This document shows, piece by piece, positions 1 to 12,445 of a stretch of 64,000 nucleotides of DNA (positions within the stretch are counted from its first letter, which is position 1; each line of letters starts with the position of its first letter). Both the position numbers and the translations under genes were made by a program. The notes beneath the pieces were generated by a model. The model was not told where the DNA came from. It did not search any database and saw only the letters and a list, made by a program, of their open reading frames with translations. Origin of the DNA: Blastomyces gilchristii SLH14081 (lineage: Eukaryota; Ascomycota; Eurotiomycetes; Onygenales; Ajellomycetaceae). The stretch is taken from the NCBI RefSeq assembly GCF_000003855.2, contig NW_003101673.1:885997-949996 (forward strand). Reading direction: 5' to 3'.

Positions 1-1086
1 GATAGAGATCTGATAACTGATTGAGAGAATATCACAAATGAGTGTTCTTCACAGTCAATGAGTATTTGATAAAAAGTTTAATAATATAAGTGAGATTATC
101 TGCTATAAGACTCACTGAGTTGTCTGTGAAAATCTTCAATAGAAGAGAGTCAATTACTTAAGAATCTTTGTACTCATTATCTCTGCATTTATCTCACAAG
201 CTCTCATGATAATCTCAGTATTCTGAAAATGATATGTTCTGTAGATTGATATAATAACTGCTTTTTTAAACACTTAACTGCCTGCTGATGAACAGATATA
301 TATGAATCAACTCACAGAATTCCGCGAAGATCATGATAATCTTATGTGTGAGTTAATGCAGAGACTCTACAGTCTTAAGCAAGCAGTACTCTTATAATAT
401 AAGAAGCTGTGAAAGATGCTATTACACTCAGACTTCTGTGTCAGTTTCTATAATACTGAACTATTTATTCATGATGAAAGACAGATCTATATAATTATCT
501 ATGTAAATGATGTCTGTCTCTACAGCCTGAAAATTGAAGATCTGAACTGAGTCAAAGCTAAAATTACTGCTAATTACAAGATCAAGAATGTAGAGAATTT
601 CAACTGCTATCTAGAAATAAAGATTAATAGAGATTTAACTTTATTAATATTATCTTAATCTCTCTTTATAAGAAATCTTCTGAAGAAGTTCTTAATAAAT
701 GACTATTATTCTACATTCACTTCTATGAAGAAGAACATTAATTTCATGAATAATAATAAGAAATCAATTGCATACACAGCAGAATTTATTCTACAGTTCT
801 ATTAATTCAGTATTGAATCTCTGTAATATCTGATATTTAATACACATTCTGATATGAGCTTCACTGCAGAATTTCTTAAATGATTCAGCTCTCAGCCTAT
901 ATCAAAGAACTGAGCTGTATACAAGCATATACTCTGATATCTACAGAGTTCAATCAATGAAGGTATAATTTATCACAGAGATGCTGAAATTGAACCTGTA
1001 GTATATGCAGATGCTGATTGAGCTGATAGAGATTCAGAATCCTGTTCAATCATCAGTTATATCATCTACATGACAGATAACTCTGT
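1..1086 (+). mobile_element. Decayed Ty1/Copia pol, upstream part (RT and RNase H)
   Basis: Translation of the plus strand, with stop codons read through, gives the ordered landmarks of a Copia polyprotein. Near 370-400 there is a relic of the YGLKQA-type reverse transcriptase motif (RLYSLKQA). Near 505-525 the active-site box reads YVNDV instead of YVDD. Near 995-1045 the RNase H box reads ADADWADRDS, with its Trp codon changed to TGA. Stops are mainly TGA where TGG or CGA is expected. The element enters from the left edge, so its 5' LTR, gag and integrase lie outside. Frame and homology stop at 1086, at an 8-bp target TGCATGAC, and resume at 7338 in the same frame. It is a dead copy. Confidence 0.85.
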
Positions 1087-1094
1087 TGCATGAC

Positions 1095-1600
1095 TAGACT
1101 GACCGTGTGACCGTGTCTGAGACCAGGACCAGATTTTTTGATAGTCTCATTACCAATTCAACCGATTCCATTACACAGTTTTAACATTAGATAGTAGTTT
1201 CATACTGTCTCAGTGAGACTTACTGTCTACTCTTGTCACATTTTCCAAATGAGATCATGATTTCCACTTCTCAATTTAAATTATTTTTATTGCTTTAAAT
1301 GACTTTAAATCTCATTTGAGTGTTATCAAAAAGTGTTACTTTTTAAAAAATTAAAAATAGTCTAAAAAAAACCTTAAAATGTCTAAAAATAGTAACTTTA
1401 TGCTAAGAATGAAACTAAATGAAATCAAATAAGATCACTTTCTCATTTTTTTCAAGTCATGATTTCATTTTAAGATCTCATATATAGTCACTTTGCATGT
1501 TTTTTTAATGACTAGTCCCAGCGGGATTCACGCCAAGAAATGTATGAGACCAGATCAAATGAGATCAAATGTGAAATTCATAGTCCCAGTGACCAGTCTA
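1095..1600 (+). mobile_element. 506-bp non-autonomous hAT-family element
   Basis: The element begins TAGACTGACCG and ends CAGTCTA, short imperfect terminal inverted repeats identical to those of the large hAT copy that follows. Its first 37 bp match the 5' end of that element, and about 90 bp at its 3' end match the other end with a few transitions. The middle is AT-rich and has no coding potential. It is flanked by TGCATGAC at 1087-1094 and 1601-1608, an 8-bp duplication as expected for hAT. I read it as a deletion derivative mobilised by the same transposase. Confidence 0.8.
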
Positions 1601-3207
1601 TGCATGACTAGACTGACCGTGTGACCGTGTCTGAGACCAGGACCAAACTTTACAGTTATCATGTTGCCTAAAAGCATTACTCCTGGTCATGATTTATGTT
1701 CATCACATTGATCTCAAATCACATTATTTTAAATATTAAAGATCTCAGATTCACTTTTCAAATAAAAATCTAGTCTCAGATAAAGAATATGTTTGAATTC
1801 TTAGTTACATTTTCATTCTGATCTCATTATTAAGAATAGCATTAAATGAGATTATGAAATCATTTCTCACTTACATAATATCATAATATAGTGCTCATTT
1901 GTTGAAAATTCAATAGAGAGTATTATCAAATATTATTACTTTTCTGAACACAGATCATAATTTATATAATTTTAATTATAAAAAAAACATAAAATACAAA
2001 AAAAAACAAAAAACAAAAAACAAAATAAATACAAGAAAAAATCACAATAAAAAAAAAAAAAAGAAAAGAAAAAGAAAAAAATAAAAAATAAAAATAAAAA
2101 AAAATCAAGATTACAGAGCTGCAGTATTCTTAAAATACTCACTTCTCAGAGTCTTTACAATATTTATTATCAACTGTGTATCTCTCACAGTGAGAGTAAC
2201 ACAGCTGTGATGAGTCATTGTCTTAATATCATCTAACAAATAATCAGTATATATCTGTATAAATGTGAATAATTAGAAAATATACACTTAAAAAGTGTGG
2301 TCAGAGTGAACTCTGCTGTCACTTGAATAATATTAAGAGCAGAACACTGAAATTGATGATTTCTCTCATTAATTTTATAGACAAGATGTGTGAAGATGAT
2401 CTTGAGAAATATAAGATTCTCTGACTTCTGATAAAAATGAATCTCATGAAGAGACTCTATTTTCATGATATCAGAGACTGAGTGTTATCAAAAAGTATTA
2501 CTTTCATACAATGCATATACACTTACTGCAGTAATTCACTCTCCATGCATGTGACTGAGAGTTATAGCTTTCTCACACTGCACAGCTCTTTCTAAGATGC
2601 TGCTGTTAGTTTGCAACTCATGCAGTCTCTCAGTTCAGCACACACTGCATGTATACAGCTCTGTGTGCTGAGGTCATGTTGATCATTATGATCTAGTGTG
2701 ATACTCACTTTTCATGAGTCATGTTTCATTTGAGAGAGAAGAGAGAGAAGACATAACTATTATTTTATTAAAAGAGAGATGAATAATTAGTATTATTAAA
2801 TATAATTTGATTCATCTGCATTTAAAATTTGATTAGTCTATACTCTTTAATTTAAGAGTTTCTATGAGTGTTTTAATAGTTTTCATACCAGCTTGAACTT
2901 AGTGATGAGTTGAAGAAGAAGAGAAAAGAGAGAAGAAAGAAATGAGAATAACTTATCTTTATAATATAAAAACAGAGAATTGCTGTAATCATTCTCTCTA
3001 GTAATAAAGATCTGTTTTCTGCATGTATTTCTGATATAGATTATATGATAAATGTATACAAAGAATACTAATAGTGTATATATTGAATGAAGATAATATT
3101 GCTATGCAACACTGTAGCTGTTTCTGTACATCTCTAAAAGCTGTTAATAGTTTCTTTGTCTCTTTATATTTGATAAGTCAATAATATATTTCAATGCACT
3201 TCTCATT

Positions 3208-3335
3208 TCATCATCATTATTATCATTATCATCATCATTATCATCACTATCATCATTATCATCATTATTATTATTATCATCATCATTATCATCACTATCA
3301 TCATTATCATTATCATCATTATCATTATATCATTA
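3208..3335. repeat. (ATC/ATT)n microsatellite inside hAT copy 1
   Basis: This is an imperfect trinucleotide tract of ATC and ATT units. Read in one frame it gives a run of His and Tyr, which is low complexity and not a credible protein. The same tract, drifted to mostly ATT, lies at the matching place in hAT copy 2 (about 49850-49957), so it predates the split of the two copies. Confidence 0.85.
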
Positions 3336-3900
3336 CCTGTCTTCACTCTCTCTTCAATACTTATCAAAATCAATCATGTTATTCCTCTTTAAATATTCTG
3401 CAGTTCTGTGAATTATCAAGGCATGTGAGTGCTGTCACAGATTGAAGAGAGAGAAGAAGAAGGTGTTCAAGTGTGAGAAGACAGATTGTAAGACACATTA
3501 TAATGTCTTGAAAAGGCTCTGTAAGAAAGTAAAATAATAATGATTTTAAGTAATACTTCTGATAGATTTAGACTGAACTAAGTATAGAAATAATGCAGAT
3601 AACACTGTCTATAAGAGATTGAAAAAGAAGACAGTGAAGAGTCTCATGCAGCAGCAGTGAGATCAGAAGAAGTTCTGAGAATGATTTAAGATCAAGATGA
3701 AGAGAGAGAGAGAGAAGAAGAGTATTACTGTAAATAAGTGACAGTAGAAGAAGATTGAGAAGATATTGAAGTAAGAGACAAAGAAGCTAAAACTGATAAG
3801 TTTTTTATTAAGAGATAATGATTTTTAATAACACTTCTGTTCTCTAATTGATTAGCAGAAGCTGATAGAGAAGGAGATTGAGGCCTTGTTCAGGTCTTGA

Positions 3901-4140
3901 ATGCACTTCATAATTCAGAACATTGAGAAGACAGCTCTGCTCTCTGAGCATATCAATCTGCTTACTGCTGAGATGAAATCTGAGACAGCAGATCAGAAAA
4001 TGTGGGATTTTGAGGTGCAGATTGACCTGGCTGAGAGAAAGCAGCAGAAACCCTTCTCTGAGAAGGCAGCAGAGAGAGATTTTGAGGTGATTATCATCTC
4101 AGATAAGGAGGAGAAGAAGAAGAATGAGAATAAGAAGTGA
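3901..4140 (+). pseudogene. Short open frame within hAT copy 1, unrecognised, Lys/Glu-rich
   Basis: A 79-codon open frame starts with ATG and ends in a Lys/Glu-rich tail (KEEKKKNENKK). The body has heptad-like spacing of Leu, Ile and Ala, which suggests a coiled coil. Flanking frames on the same strand are also Lys/Arg-rich but broken by TGA and TAA, so this is probably the last readable piece of a longer protein. The matching stretch in copy 2 (about 50545-50785) is broken by stops. It lies upstream of the transposase on the same strand and could be a second hAT protein or a 5' exon. I do not recognise a family. Confidence 0.35.
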
Positions 4141-4639
4141 ATTATGAAAAATGATGAGAAGAATGAGGAAGAGAAGAAAGATAATAAGTAGAAAAAGTTT
4201 TTTCTTTTTATATTAGTTAGTTATAAGTTCATAACTATTAGTTAATAATTGAAATTAATTTTGAGTTTTCAAAAATTATTGTACAAGTTATAATCAATTA
4301 TCAATATCAGGAATAATATATATATATATATTCAACTATCATATCACTATAATGTATAAGTATCAATATTTTTTCAACATTGATATTTATAATATTAATA
4401 TATTTCAAGAAATATAACAGAGATTAATCAAGATTGTTTATTTACTTTTATATATTGATGATATTCAATCTGAGTTAGTACTAAAATTATAACTAAGCTA
4501 AGAAAGAAGATTATTTTCTCTTATATTAATTCTTCTTACACACATCAGTGATCAGTTATTGAAAATAAATTATTATCTTTCTTAAATTATTATCATATCT
4601 TCTGAATTCACTTCTTTCACTTCTTTTACTTCTATTGAA

Positions 4640-6940
4640 GATTCACAAACTCTTCAAGAAATCACTGTGAATTACAAAGTCTATATTATTTATAATTCAA
4701 CACAGAATGCTCTCTTTCAATTATAATGAATAATCACTTCATTCTTCATATCTGATTTCAGGTCATGAAATTTATGAAAAACTCAACACAAATACTGAGA
4801 TGAACTATAAAATAATTATCAACAGATTGTATTATAGATTACTGAAGAGTCATCTCTCTGCTACAATCACTACAACTTTATTCAGAAATATTTATCATGA
4901 ACTGATCATAGCTCTGAAGAAATTTTCTGACATCTGAAGTTATCAGAATGCAGATAATAAAAGAAAAATAATCAGAAAATTACTACTGAGCTGATAAGTT
5001 ACTCTATCAGATAATAATTTTTAATAACACTAACTTTCTAATTTGAAGAAAATCATGTGAAAATAATCATATATCAGTACTCTGATTTTATAACTCTTAT
5101 CTGATAACTTCTATGAACAATTACTTTGTATATGTATATCTCTGAATCTTTCTCTTCAATCAATTAAAAACCTCGAATTCTGAACACTTCTTCAAATGCT
5201 TAATTCAAATCTTCATATTTCATATCAATTCTGTCTTCAGTTCAATCTTGAGATATACTACAAAGTTAATATACAACATCTAGAATCAGAGTTGAAGAAT
5301 TATTGAAGAGTGTCTCTCACAGTGAATGCATGAACTATTATAAATAATCTTACATTTATAAGAGTTACATGTTATTACATTGATAAGAACTGAACTTATT
5401 AAGAGATATTAATTAGATTTGAATCATTGATCAGTAGTCATACTGAGAATTATATAACAGAGATATTAATGACTGTGATTAAAAATAACTATTGAAATAT
5501 TAGTCTCAGTCTTCTTATAATTATAACTGATAATACTGTGAATAACTACATTATGATGAATAGCTTGAAGCAAAAATTAACTTTGTATTTCTGAAATGAT
5601 AAACAAGGTCATATTCTCTGCATTGCTCATGTGATTTAACTTATAATGTAAACACTGATAAAGAATCTTAACATCAAGACAAAGAATAATGAGATGACTG
5701 ATTCTTAAGATGAGAATAAGATGAAAGTGATTACTCAAGTAACTTTTACATTCACTTTGTAAAAGATAATGTTTTTTGACAACACTTTTTAATATTGCTT
5801 TTTGATAATGCTTTTTAATAATGCTACTGTTAATTTTGAATAGATTGACTAATAATTTAAATATCACAGATTTGAAACATTGTTAATGTGATTTGTATCT
5901 TCTCTAAATAATAATAACAATTTCATGATATTCAATAAATAAATAAATCAGTCATATCACTGAATATGATACAGAATGTTAGAATATAATGAAGTTCAAT
6001 ATATAAGATAACTATTCAGACTCTTCAATTATATCAGATAATTAATTATTGAGTGCAACACTCTGATCAGAAAAAGATTCAGATATTGAAACTTTCTGAT
6101 ATGAAGTGAACTCAATTAAAATATGTGATTGATTTACTGTTTCAGTTTTATAAGATAATAAAGACAGTCTCAATCACTTATACATCAATGCTGCAGTCAG
6201 TCTGATAAGTGTATAATAGTTTATTTACTCATCTTAAGAAGTAGTTAAATCACTTAAAAAGAAATTCAGTCTGAGATAATGCTATAGCACAGGCTATTAT
6301 TACTGTAAGAGATAAACTAGTATATTATTACAGTAAAACTGAACAATCTTTTACAGAGTACTATACTATAGCAGCTCTACTAGATTTCTTCTGTTAAGTT
6401 AATATTTACACTTCTCAAGATTAAATAGAGAAGAAATGAGACTTATATATTAAATTAGTCTGAAACTACTACAATATCAACTATCAGAGATTTGAATGAG
6501 CAGATGTTTGAGATATGAAGACAGTGAAATATAATTCTCTAATAAGTAATGATCTTTGATAATGCTTCATATCTCATAGAACTATAATACTAACTTTGAA
6601 ACAGAACTTGTATACATTGATTATAACTGAAAATCAGGCAAAACTACATGCTTATAAAACTGAATTTGACTGCTATCTTCAAGATAATCTGATGAATTTA
6701 TACATCAAATCAATTCTAGAGTTATGAAAAATTATTGAGAGTATATATTCAACTGTTGCACTGATGATATATGATATTCTGATAATTTCATTAACAGAGA
6801 TGAAAATGAAGTGAAAGTTCAACTCAAGTTGAGATATTTATTACTATTACTGAGAACAATTATAAGAAGAAATAATCAAGAAACTCATGATTGTAAAACA
6901 TGAAATTATCAGACAGTTTAATATCTCTGATCACAGTATA
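4640..6940 (+). pseudogene. hAT transposase relic, copy 1
   Basis: With stops ignored, the plus strand shows the ordered landmarks of a hAT transposase (RNase-H-like DDE fold with C-terminal dimerisation region). Around 4830-4940 there is an HLSATITTTLFRNIYHEL stretch resembling the pre-catalytic segment. Around 5310-5575 a frame reads like the SLTVDAWTS...NN block followed by VTCYYIDKN and ITDNTVNNYIMMNSL, matching the conserved T-DNASNN-TM block. Around 6110-6500 come YVIDLLFQFYK and YYYSKTEQS blocks, and around 6640-6940 a weak match to the dimerisation region. Many TGA, TAG and TAA codons and frame changes make it non-functional. The collinear relic in copy 2 carries the same blocks, which supports the reading. 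Confidence 0.8.
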
Positions 6941-7337
6941 TCAGAGAAGTGTAGTTTTCATAAGAAAGTGAAGAATAAACTTGTACAAGAATGTATTTAG
7001 TTGTTTCATAAGCATTATCAATAATTGTTATCAAATTCTGATTATATAAGCAATCACTGAATGAACTGAATGAGACTGATTTTAATCTTCAGTTTCAGTC
7101 TCATTCTGATTTTGAAAGAATGATCATCTTTCATAGTTTATTCTGAGAAATTACTCTCATTTCACTGTTCTTGAATTAAATCTGGTCATTTTTCATGCCA
7201 TTTCTCTCAGAAATGGTTCATTTTCAGATTTTTTTAAGGCTTGGTCCTGGTGAGACTCACACCAAGAAATGTATGAGATCAGACCAAATGGGACCAAATG
7301 TGAAATTCATGGTCCCGCCGGCCAGTCTATGCATGAC

Positions 7338-8028
7338 AGAGCTGCTGATAAACAGAGGTCTTTAAATCTTCAACAGAGGCTGAATATATTGCATTCTCTG
7401 AGACTGTATATAAGCTTGTCTATCTCTGTGAGCTTCTAGAAGATGCTGATTTTATTTCATTCTATCTCAACAATCTGAATGCTGATAATCATCTCATTTT
7501 CATCACAGTCAATAATCTGACTTATATAATTCATACTGATAATAAGTCTGTCATAGAGCTATTCTCTTCTGAAGCAATTTCATGCTGCTTAAAGTATATA
7601 GAGGTCTGTTTTCACATTCTTCAGAATCTTGTCTATAAGAATAAGATATCTATTTAATATGTTTCATTTATCAAGAACACAGCGGATGAGCTTACTAAAT
7701 CACTTAAAATGTTGAAATATACACATTGAAAGGAGAATATTAAGATGAAAGAAGATAAAGAGATAGAGAGATAAAAAATAATGTATCTCATGACTGATTT
7801 TTCATTACTACACATTTTCCAGTCATTTTTTGTACCTGTACTTGATTTGAAGGTGAATTTTGTATATAGCATTGTGTATAGTTACTCTGGTGAGTGAGGG
7901 TGTCAGGTCATGTGATCTGGCTTACTAATCCTTCCACCATATAACTTTCCACAAGCTAGCAACCTTTCAATCACACAAGCTTTACACCTTCCACACAATA
8001 ACTTATATCTATCACAATACAAGTTGCA
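7338..8028 (+). mobile_element. Ty1/Copia pol, downstream part, and possible 3' LTR
   Basis: Right after the third TGCATGAC the Copia frame resumes with an AWQSC-type start, then SSTEAEYIAFSE, the conserved RNase H end of Copia elements, and HTDNKSVIEL near 7530-7560. Coding similarity ends with NTADELTKSLK near 7675-7705. A short purine-rich tract (GAAAGGAGA, about 7727-7735) is a good polypurine-tract candidate, so the following roughly 290 bp up to about 8028 may be the 3' LTR. The LTR call is inferred from position only, because the 5' LTR is outside the window. Removing 1087-7329 rejoins this frame exactly with the upstream part. Confidence 0.75.
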
Positions 8029-8489
8029 TTCAATATCACTACTTTAAGAACCTGTGACTGCCCCACCACGAACTCGCTCAATTTTTCGAATAAGAACCCG
8101 CCGATAGATCCATCGAATAGCCCTCGATCATACGAGCATTTTGACCCCATCGCCGACCGCATACCCCGTGTGGTGGTGGAGTAATCCAACCATACGTGAA
8201 CCAAACGTGGTTCGAAACTCCTGTGTGGGATTATCCCCCGTCCACCCCTAACTACCACACCACAACCCCGGGTCAAATTGCCATACAAATTGTAAGGTGA
8301 AGAGACCTAGCCCTATGCGCCAATCTTCTTGATTTTGGAAGATCCCCGACTGTATAATTTCTTTAAAAGACTGAACTACTTATTCAGTTCTATTATATTA
8401 TTAATATGAATAACTTAACAGAGTCTGATATAGAGAAGATACTTCAATTATATAAATTATTCTCAATACTACAGATCTATCTGCCTTTA
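8029..8489. other. Transition segment, no gene recognised
   Basis: A patch with normal GC and many CpG sites (about 8045-8340) sits between AT-rich sequences. It contains GTGGTTCGAAACTCC near 8206-8222, which resembles a tRNA B box and could mark another tRNA-like repeat, but I cannot find a convincing A box or tail. From 8345 the sequence is AT-rich again. No gene is supported. Confidence 0.4.
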
Positions 8490-8822
8490 GGGAAACCAAG
8501 GCGTGCAGGTTCGAAACCCGCAGGGGGATACATTAAATCCGGAACCCAAGCACCTCAGGTTTCTAATAAATACAGAGGTGTACAAATCACTCCAATAAAT
8601 CACTCTATGTTCCTGGGCTGGGAAGTTATTATCGCATGTATCTAATTGTCACTCCTTTGTATTTTCCTATGTTCTGTTATCTTGGCGTGGTCTCAACACT
8701 TGTATTTCCTCCTCCTGTATAGTTAACCAACACTTGGCCTGTATTTAACATCACGCAAGGACTTCATCATAAGCTCCGCTTGCATATGAGTATAATGGAA
8801 GAATAATAATAATAATAATAAT
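8490..8822 (+). mobile_element. tRNA-derived SINE, 5'-truncated copy
   Basis: This copy matches the full SINE at 44972-45354 from the GGGAAACCAAGG part of the tRNA-like head to the (AAT)n tail, with only scattered changes. It keeps the B box GGTTCGAAACC but lacks the first 40 or so bases, so the A box is gone. It ends in AAGAATAATAAT repeats. I could not define a clear target-site duplication. The reading frame across it is a by-product of the repeat. Confidence 0.85.
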
Positions 8823-9090
8823 CTAGAGCTTGAAGATCTGAATAGTATAGAAACTTCTCTCTCTGCATCTCTATAAGAGTAGCTTGAACTCACACTCAAA
8901 TCTAGTTAATAATCTTCATAAGATATCTGTCTGTTTATTTATTTAAAGCTATATTTATGTAGCAGCATGTGAGACTCTGTCAAGCCTCACTTAAGATACC
9001 TAATTAGACTAGATCAAGACCAGTTGCATAGCGCCCTTACGGGATGCAGACACCAACAAAGATGTAATCAATCAATCAAGCAATCAATCA
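8823..9090 (+). mobile_element. Possible 3' scrap of a non-LTR retrotransposon with (AATC)n tail
   Basis: After AT-rich sequence, a GCGCCCTTACGGGATGCAGA stretch is followed closely by an imperfect (AATC)n run at about 9066-9092. A short GC-rich 3' untranslated stretch ending in a simple repeat is how LINE 3' ends commonly look in filamentous fungi. No coding part is preserved, so this is a weak call resting on layout alone. Confidence 0.3.
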
Positions 9091-10195
9091 AGCCCAGGCA
9101 GAAGGGCTGGCGGGTTTTGTCCAGTTCCCCGCGGTACCAGCTACCAGATGTTGGTGCGGAGTTGCAGGTTGTGTCCAGGTCACAGTTACACGCCTGCGAT
9201 GCATGCCGCATAGATCGGTGGTATGGATACGCATGGTATTTACCAGCTGGTGTCTCAATTTAGGGCTGTTCCCTGTGGTATCGTGGTATCGGAATTAGAA
9301 CCAGCGTTTGGCCAGGCGGCTGATGATGTCATCGCAGTCATGTGAGATGTGTCTGATCCACATTGGATCAGATCTATTTGAACTCCATCCAGCCAGAGCA
9401 GGCATACAAAAAATAAAAACAGGGGCCAGAGGGAAAAGGGAAGAAGAAACAGATATATAATTACATTTAAAACGTTGCAGCAGCCAAACCCTAACCAGGT
9501 ATGGCAGTAAATACGTCCCTCTCCCGGCACTGTCCAATCACTCCACTCACACGCATATACATACATACATTCAAACACACAAACCCAGACAGTATGTCTG
9601 CAAGTAACTCGCGGGACAAGAAAACCAGAGAACACGAAACGGAAATGCACGGGCGAGATGAATGGGGTTAGGATGGGATGCCAGCAGCCAGAGATAGGGA
9701 AACAGTCTAAGCGAAAAACGAAATGATCAGACGTTGAACAAAGGAAGAACGAAATAACAGACGAGAAGCAGTAAAGCTAGGGGCTGCCCAACACGAAGCA
9801 TATGCGGAGAGGGAAAGAGAAGAGAATTTTTTGGCCTGGTTTATCCTTCTCGTCAAGTCTAGTTGATCAACTTTTGTTTTTCTTGTGCCTTTTTTTCTTT
9901 TTTCTTTTTCCATTTTTGTTTAGAAAAACCAGGGGACAGGATGTCATCTTATCTTATCCTAGCCAGCAAATCATCAACAGCGTTCGGGTTTCATTGTTCA
10001 TGGACGGGCTTGCTTCGGTGTGCTTTTGCTTTTCCCTTTGCTTGGTAACTCTAGTCTGGTTGAGCAATAACGCGTTCGTCTTTTCGTTCCCATCGTCGAA
10101 AGGTAGGTGCTATAATAATTATATAGGAGGGTGGAGGAGAGAAAGGGGAGATGGAGACTAAAAAATGGCTCTTTTTTTTCTTTTTTTTCTTTTTT
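9091..10195. other. Intergenic region downstream of TOM70
   Basis: About 1.1 kb of normal-GC sequence. Open frames on both strands show no recognisable domain and no splice pattern I trust. It probably holds the 3' untranslated region of TOM70, whose stop is at 10196, and spacer. Poly-T and poly-A-like runs near 9890-9915 and 10160-10197 are the only notable structure. Confidence 0.5.
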
Positions 10196-12445
10196 TTACG
10201 AAGGCGGCACACCCATACCACCCGCTCCCGCCACTTGCTGCAACCGGGCAGCGAGCTTGGGATATCGCTCCTGGACTTCGAGTTGCGCCCGTGTCGCTTC
10301 GGCATATGACACGGCGTTGATCACTTCGGCTTCTGTTCGGGCAAGCTCGCCCGCTCGCTCAAAGTATTTGAGCGCTTCGGATACTTTGCCTTGTTGGAGG
10401 AGGAGTTGGGCGAGGGTAGCCACGGCAACGTCGCATTCCGGGTCAACTATCGGAAGAGAGATTGGGTTAATAGCCATTTTAGGGTAAAGGGGGTTAGATA
10501 TGGAGAACAACAACGGGATATAAAATAGGATGGAGCGTACTGATGAGCGCCTTCTGGCATAGGCTCTCTGCTTCAGCAAAATCATGCTTCCATTGGAACA
10601 GGGCTAGAGCCTTGTTGATCAGTGGTAGCACGTTGATACCCCACGGTTTGTTCTTCTTCTCCAGCTCGACCGCCTTGTCGAACTTCTCGATCGCCTCAGC
10701 ATGCTTCTGCTGGTCGAGCAGGAGCTCACCGTAGTAGTTGTAGACGTCAGAGACGTTCTCGAAGTTTTTAACGGAGCGGCGGAAGGTGGCCATCGCAGAG
10801 GCGACGGAGCCCATCTTATACTGTGTTACACCGAGTTGGATGTGCGAGTAGATGAAGTCCCGGTCGACATCGATGGACTTTTGGTAATCCTTGGCGGCCT
10901 CCGGGAGCTCGCCTAGGATGAAGTGGAGCTGGGCACGGTGGTAGTAGATGTCCGGGTCATCCTTGTTCTGCGCCACGGCGAGGTCAAAGTCATCGGCTGC
11001 AGCCTCTCGGTTGCCTATTGTTGAGACGTTAGTTTCAGTCCGATCGTTGTACCTTGTGTTTGGGATAGAAGAGACGAAAGCCTACCAAGTTCAAGGTGTA
11101 GACTTGCTCGCTTGATGTAGCTCTGGACTAACGACGGATCAAGCTCCACACTCTTATTCAAGTCTTGCAGGGCAGCTTGGACATCGCCAGTCAAGTATGT
11201 GAAGGTGGCACGCATGTTCAGGGCAAGGGCTTCAAAGTTCCCAAGATTCCCCAACTCGAGTGATTTTTCAAACGCTCTTGCTGCCTCCTCATAACCATCT
11301 CCCGTCGACTCGGACAAGGCGAGGAAACCCTTGCGCAACTGACCCTTGCCGCTGTCCTCGTCTAACTCCACATCTTCACCCAGGCCCTCAGGCAGTGGTC
11401 GTGGGCGGAAGCTCTGCAGGTAGTTGGACACGAACGTGGCACCGGGGAGTTTCTTCCCCTTCGCCTCCAAGATGGCATGTCCCTTTTGCTCCGCAACTTT
11501 CTTCAACAGCCTCTCCACAGCCTGCTTGCTAGATTCCTTAGCGAAGCCATCGATGATGCAGCTGGCAGTATAGTCCAGCAGAGCCTCGCTGAATTTACCC
11601 AACTTCTCGTAAGCGTTTGCTCGGCGGTTCATGGCTTTGACATATTCATCATCCATGGAAAGAGCGGCGGAGGTGTCCTCCACCACTTTGTCCCACTCAC
11701 TGAGGGCATTGTAGCATGCAGCGCGGTTCGAGTAGTACACCGGATCGGGTTTGCAAAGGATGGCCTTGCCGTATAGTTCGATGGCTCGGTTGTAATCGAG
11801 GGATCCGAAGGCCTTGTTTCCGGCGGCCTTTAACTTTGCAGCGTATGCCGCACGAGTCTGGGGGAAGGAGAAAAGAATCTCGTATTAGCAAATGATTTAC
11901 TGGGTTGTTTTGCGGGTGATTCAAGGCGCGCATACTTCGGCAGACAGGCTATCGACGGTAGATGCGTCGACCTTGGGCAATTCTTCTGGAACTTCCTCAG
12001 GCTTTTTCTTGGCAGGGTCTGTATCGGAGAGTTGGGTCAGCATCTACCTCGCACCAGTTCTACCCGTGTATACAGGTATCGTAGCAGCAGAAAAGGAAGA
12101 TGGGTTTGTAGCCATACCAGTAGCGGCAGCAACGCCAGCCTTTTTCTCTTCCTCAGCCTTCTTTTTCTCACGCCGCCTCTCCTTTTTGCTCTTCCTCTTC
12201 TCCGCAGGGTGTGCGGAGGCCGCGGAGCGGCCGGACGCTGATAGGTAGTAGACGACACCGGCGCTTGTGGCGACAACGGCAACTCCGGCAATGGTGTAGA
12301 CAATTGCCTTATTCTCGGAGGCCCATTTGGAGATGCGGTCCCAGGCGGAGGATGACGGTTGCGCTTGGAGAGAAGATGTGTTGAAGGCGGCGAGCTGGCT
12401 TGCTGGGACAGCAGGGGGTACGGGAAGGACCTTATCTGACGACAT
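10196..12445 (-). CDS. TOM70: Mitochondrial import receptor Tom70
   Basis: This is the outer-membrane receptor that, in the Tom70 family, docks Hsp70/Hsp90-bound precursors such as carrier proteins for the TOM complex. Five exons on the minus strand: 12445-12118, 12018-11936, 11857-11086, 11014-10541 and 10446-10196. They total 1908 bp (635 aa) and close in frame, with GT-AG introns of 99, 78, 71 and 94 bp. A single membrane span lies at about residues 48-68, followed by a Lys/Glu-rich linker ([12 protein letters not shown]) and then TPR repeats to the C-terminus. The first TPR set starts at about residue 140 ([20 protein letters not shown]). The length is close to yeast Tom70 (617 aa). The start ATG at 12445 places the short N-terminus ahead of the anchor, as the family requires. 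Splice sites were assigned by reading frame and homology. Confidence 0.95.

Larger units (their letters stand above)
1609..7329 (+). mobile_element. hAT DNA transposon, copy 1 (5.7 kb, decayed)
   Basis: The element runs from TAGACTGACCG to GGCCAGTCTA, with TGCATGAC at 1601-1608 and 7330-7337 as the target-site duplication. It interrupts the Copia RNase H reading frame. A second copy at 48249-54339 is collinear along its whole length, which fixes the borders. Inside, a transposase relic (about 4640-6940) follows an AT-rich leader, an ATC microsatellite and a short Lys/Glu-rich reading frame. The last 90 bp keep CG and GGCC sites, while the interior has almost no CG, CC or GG. The copy cannot encode a working transposase. 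Confidence 0.88.

Noticed and set aside
3194..3445. Open frame rich in His and Tyr within hAT copy 1 (and its Tyr-rich twin at 49832-50029)
   Set aside because: It is produced by an ATC/ATT microsatellite; composition is extreme and the twin has drifted as simple sequence does.
9255..10161. Frames of 60-130 codons downstream of TOM70
   Set aside because: Low-complexity Phe/Leu/Cys-rich translations of T-rich sequence without family features.
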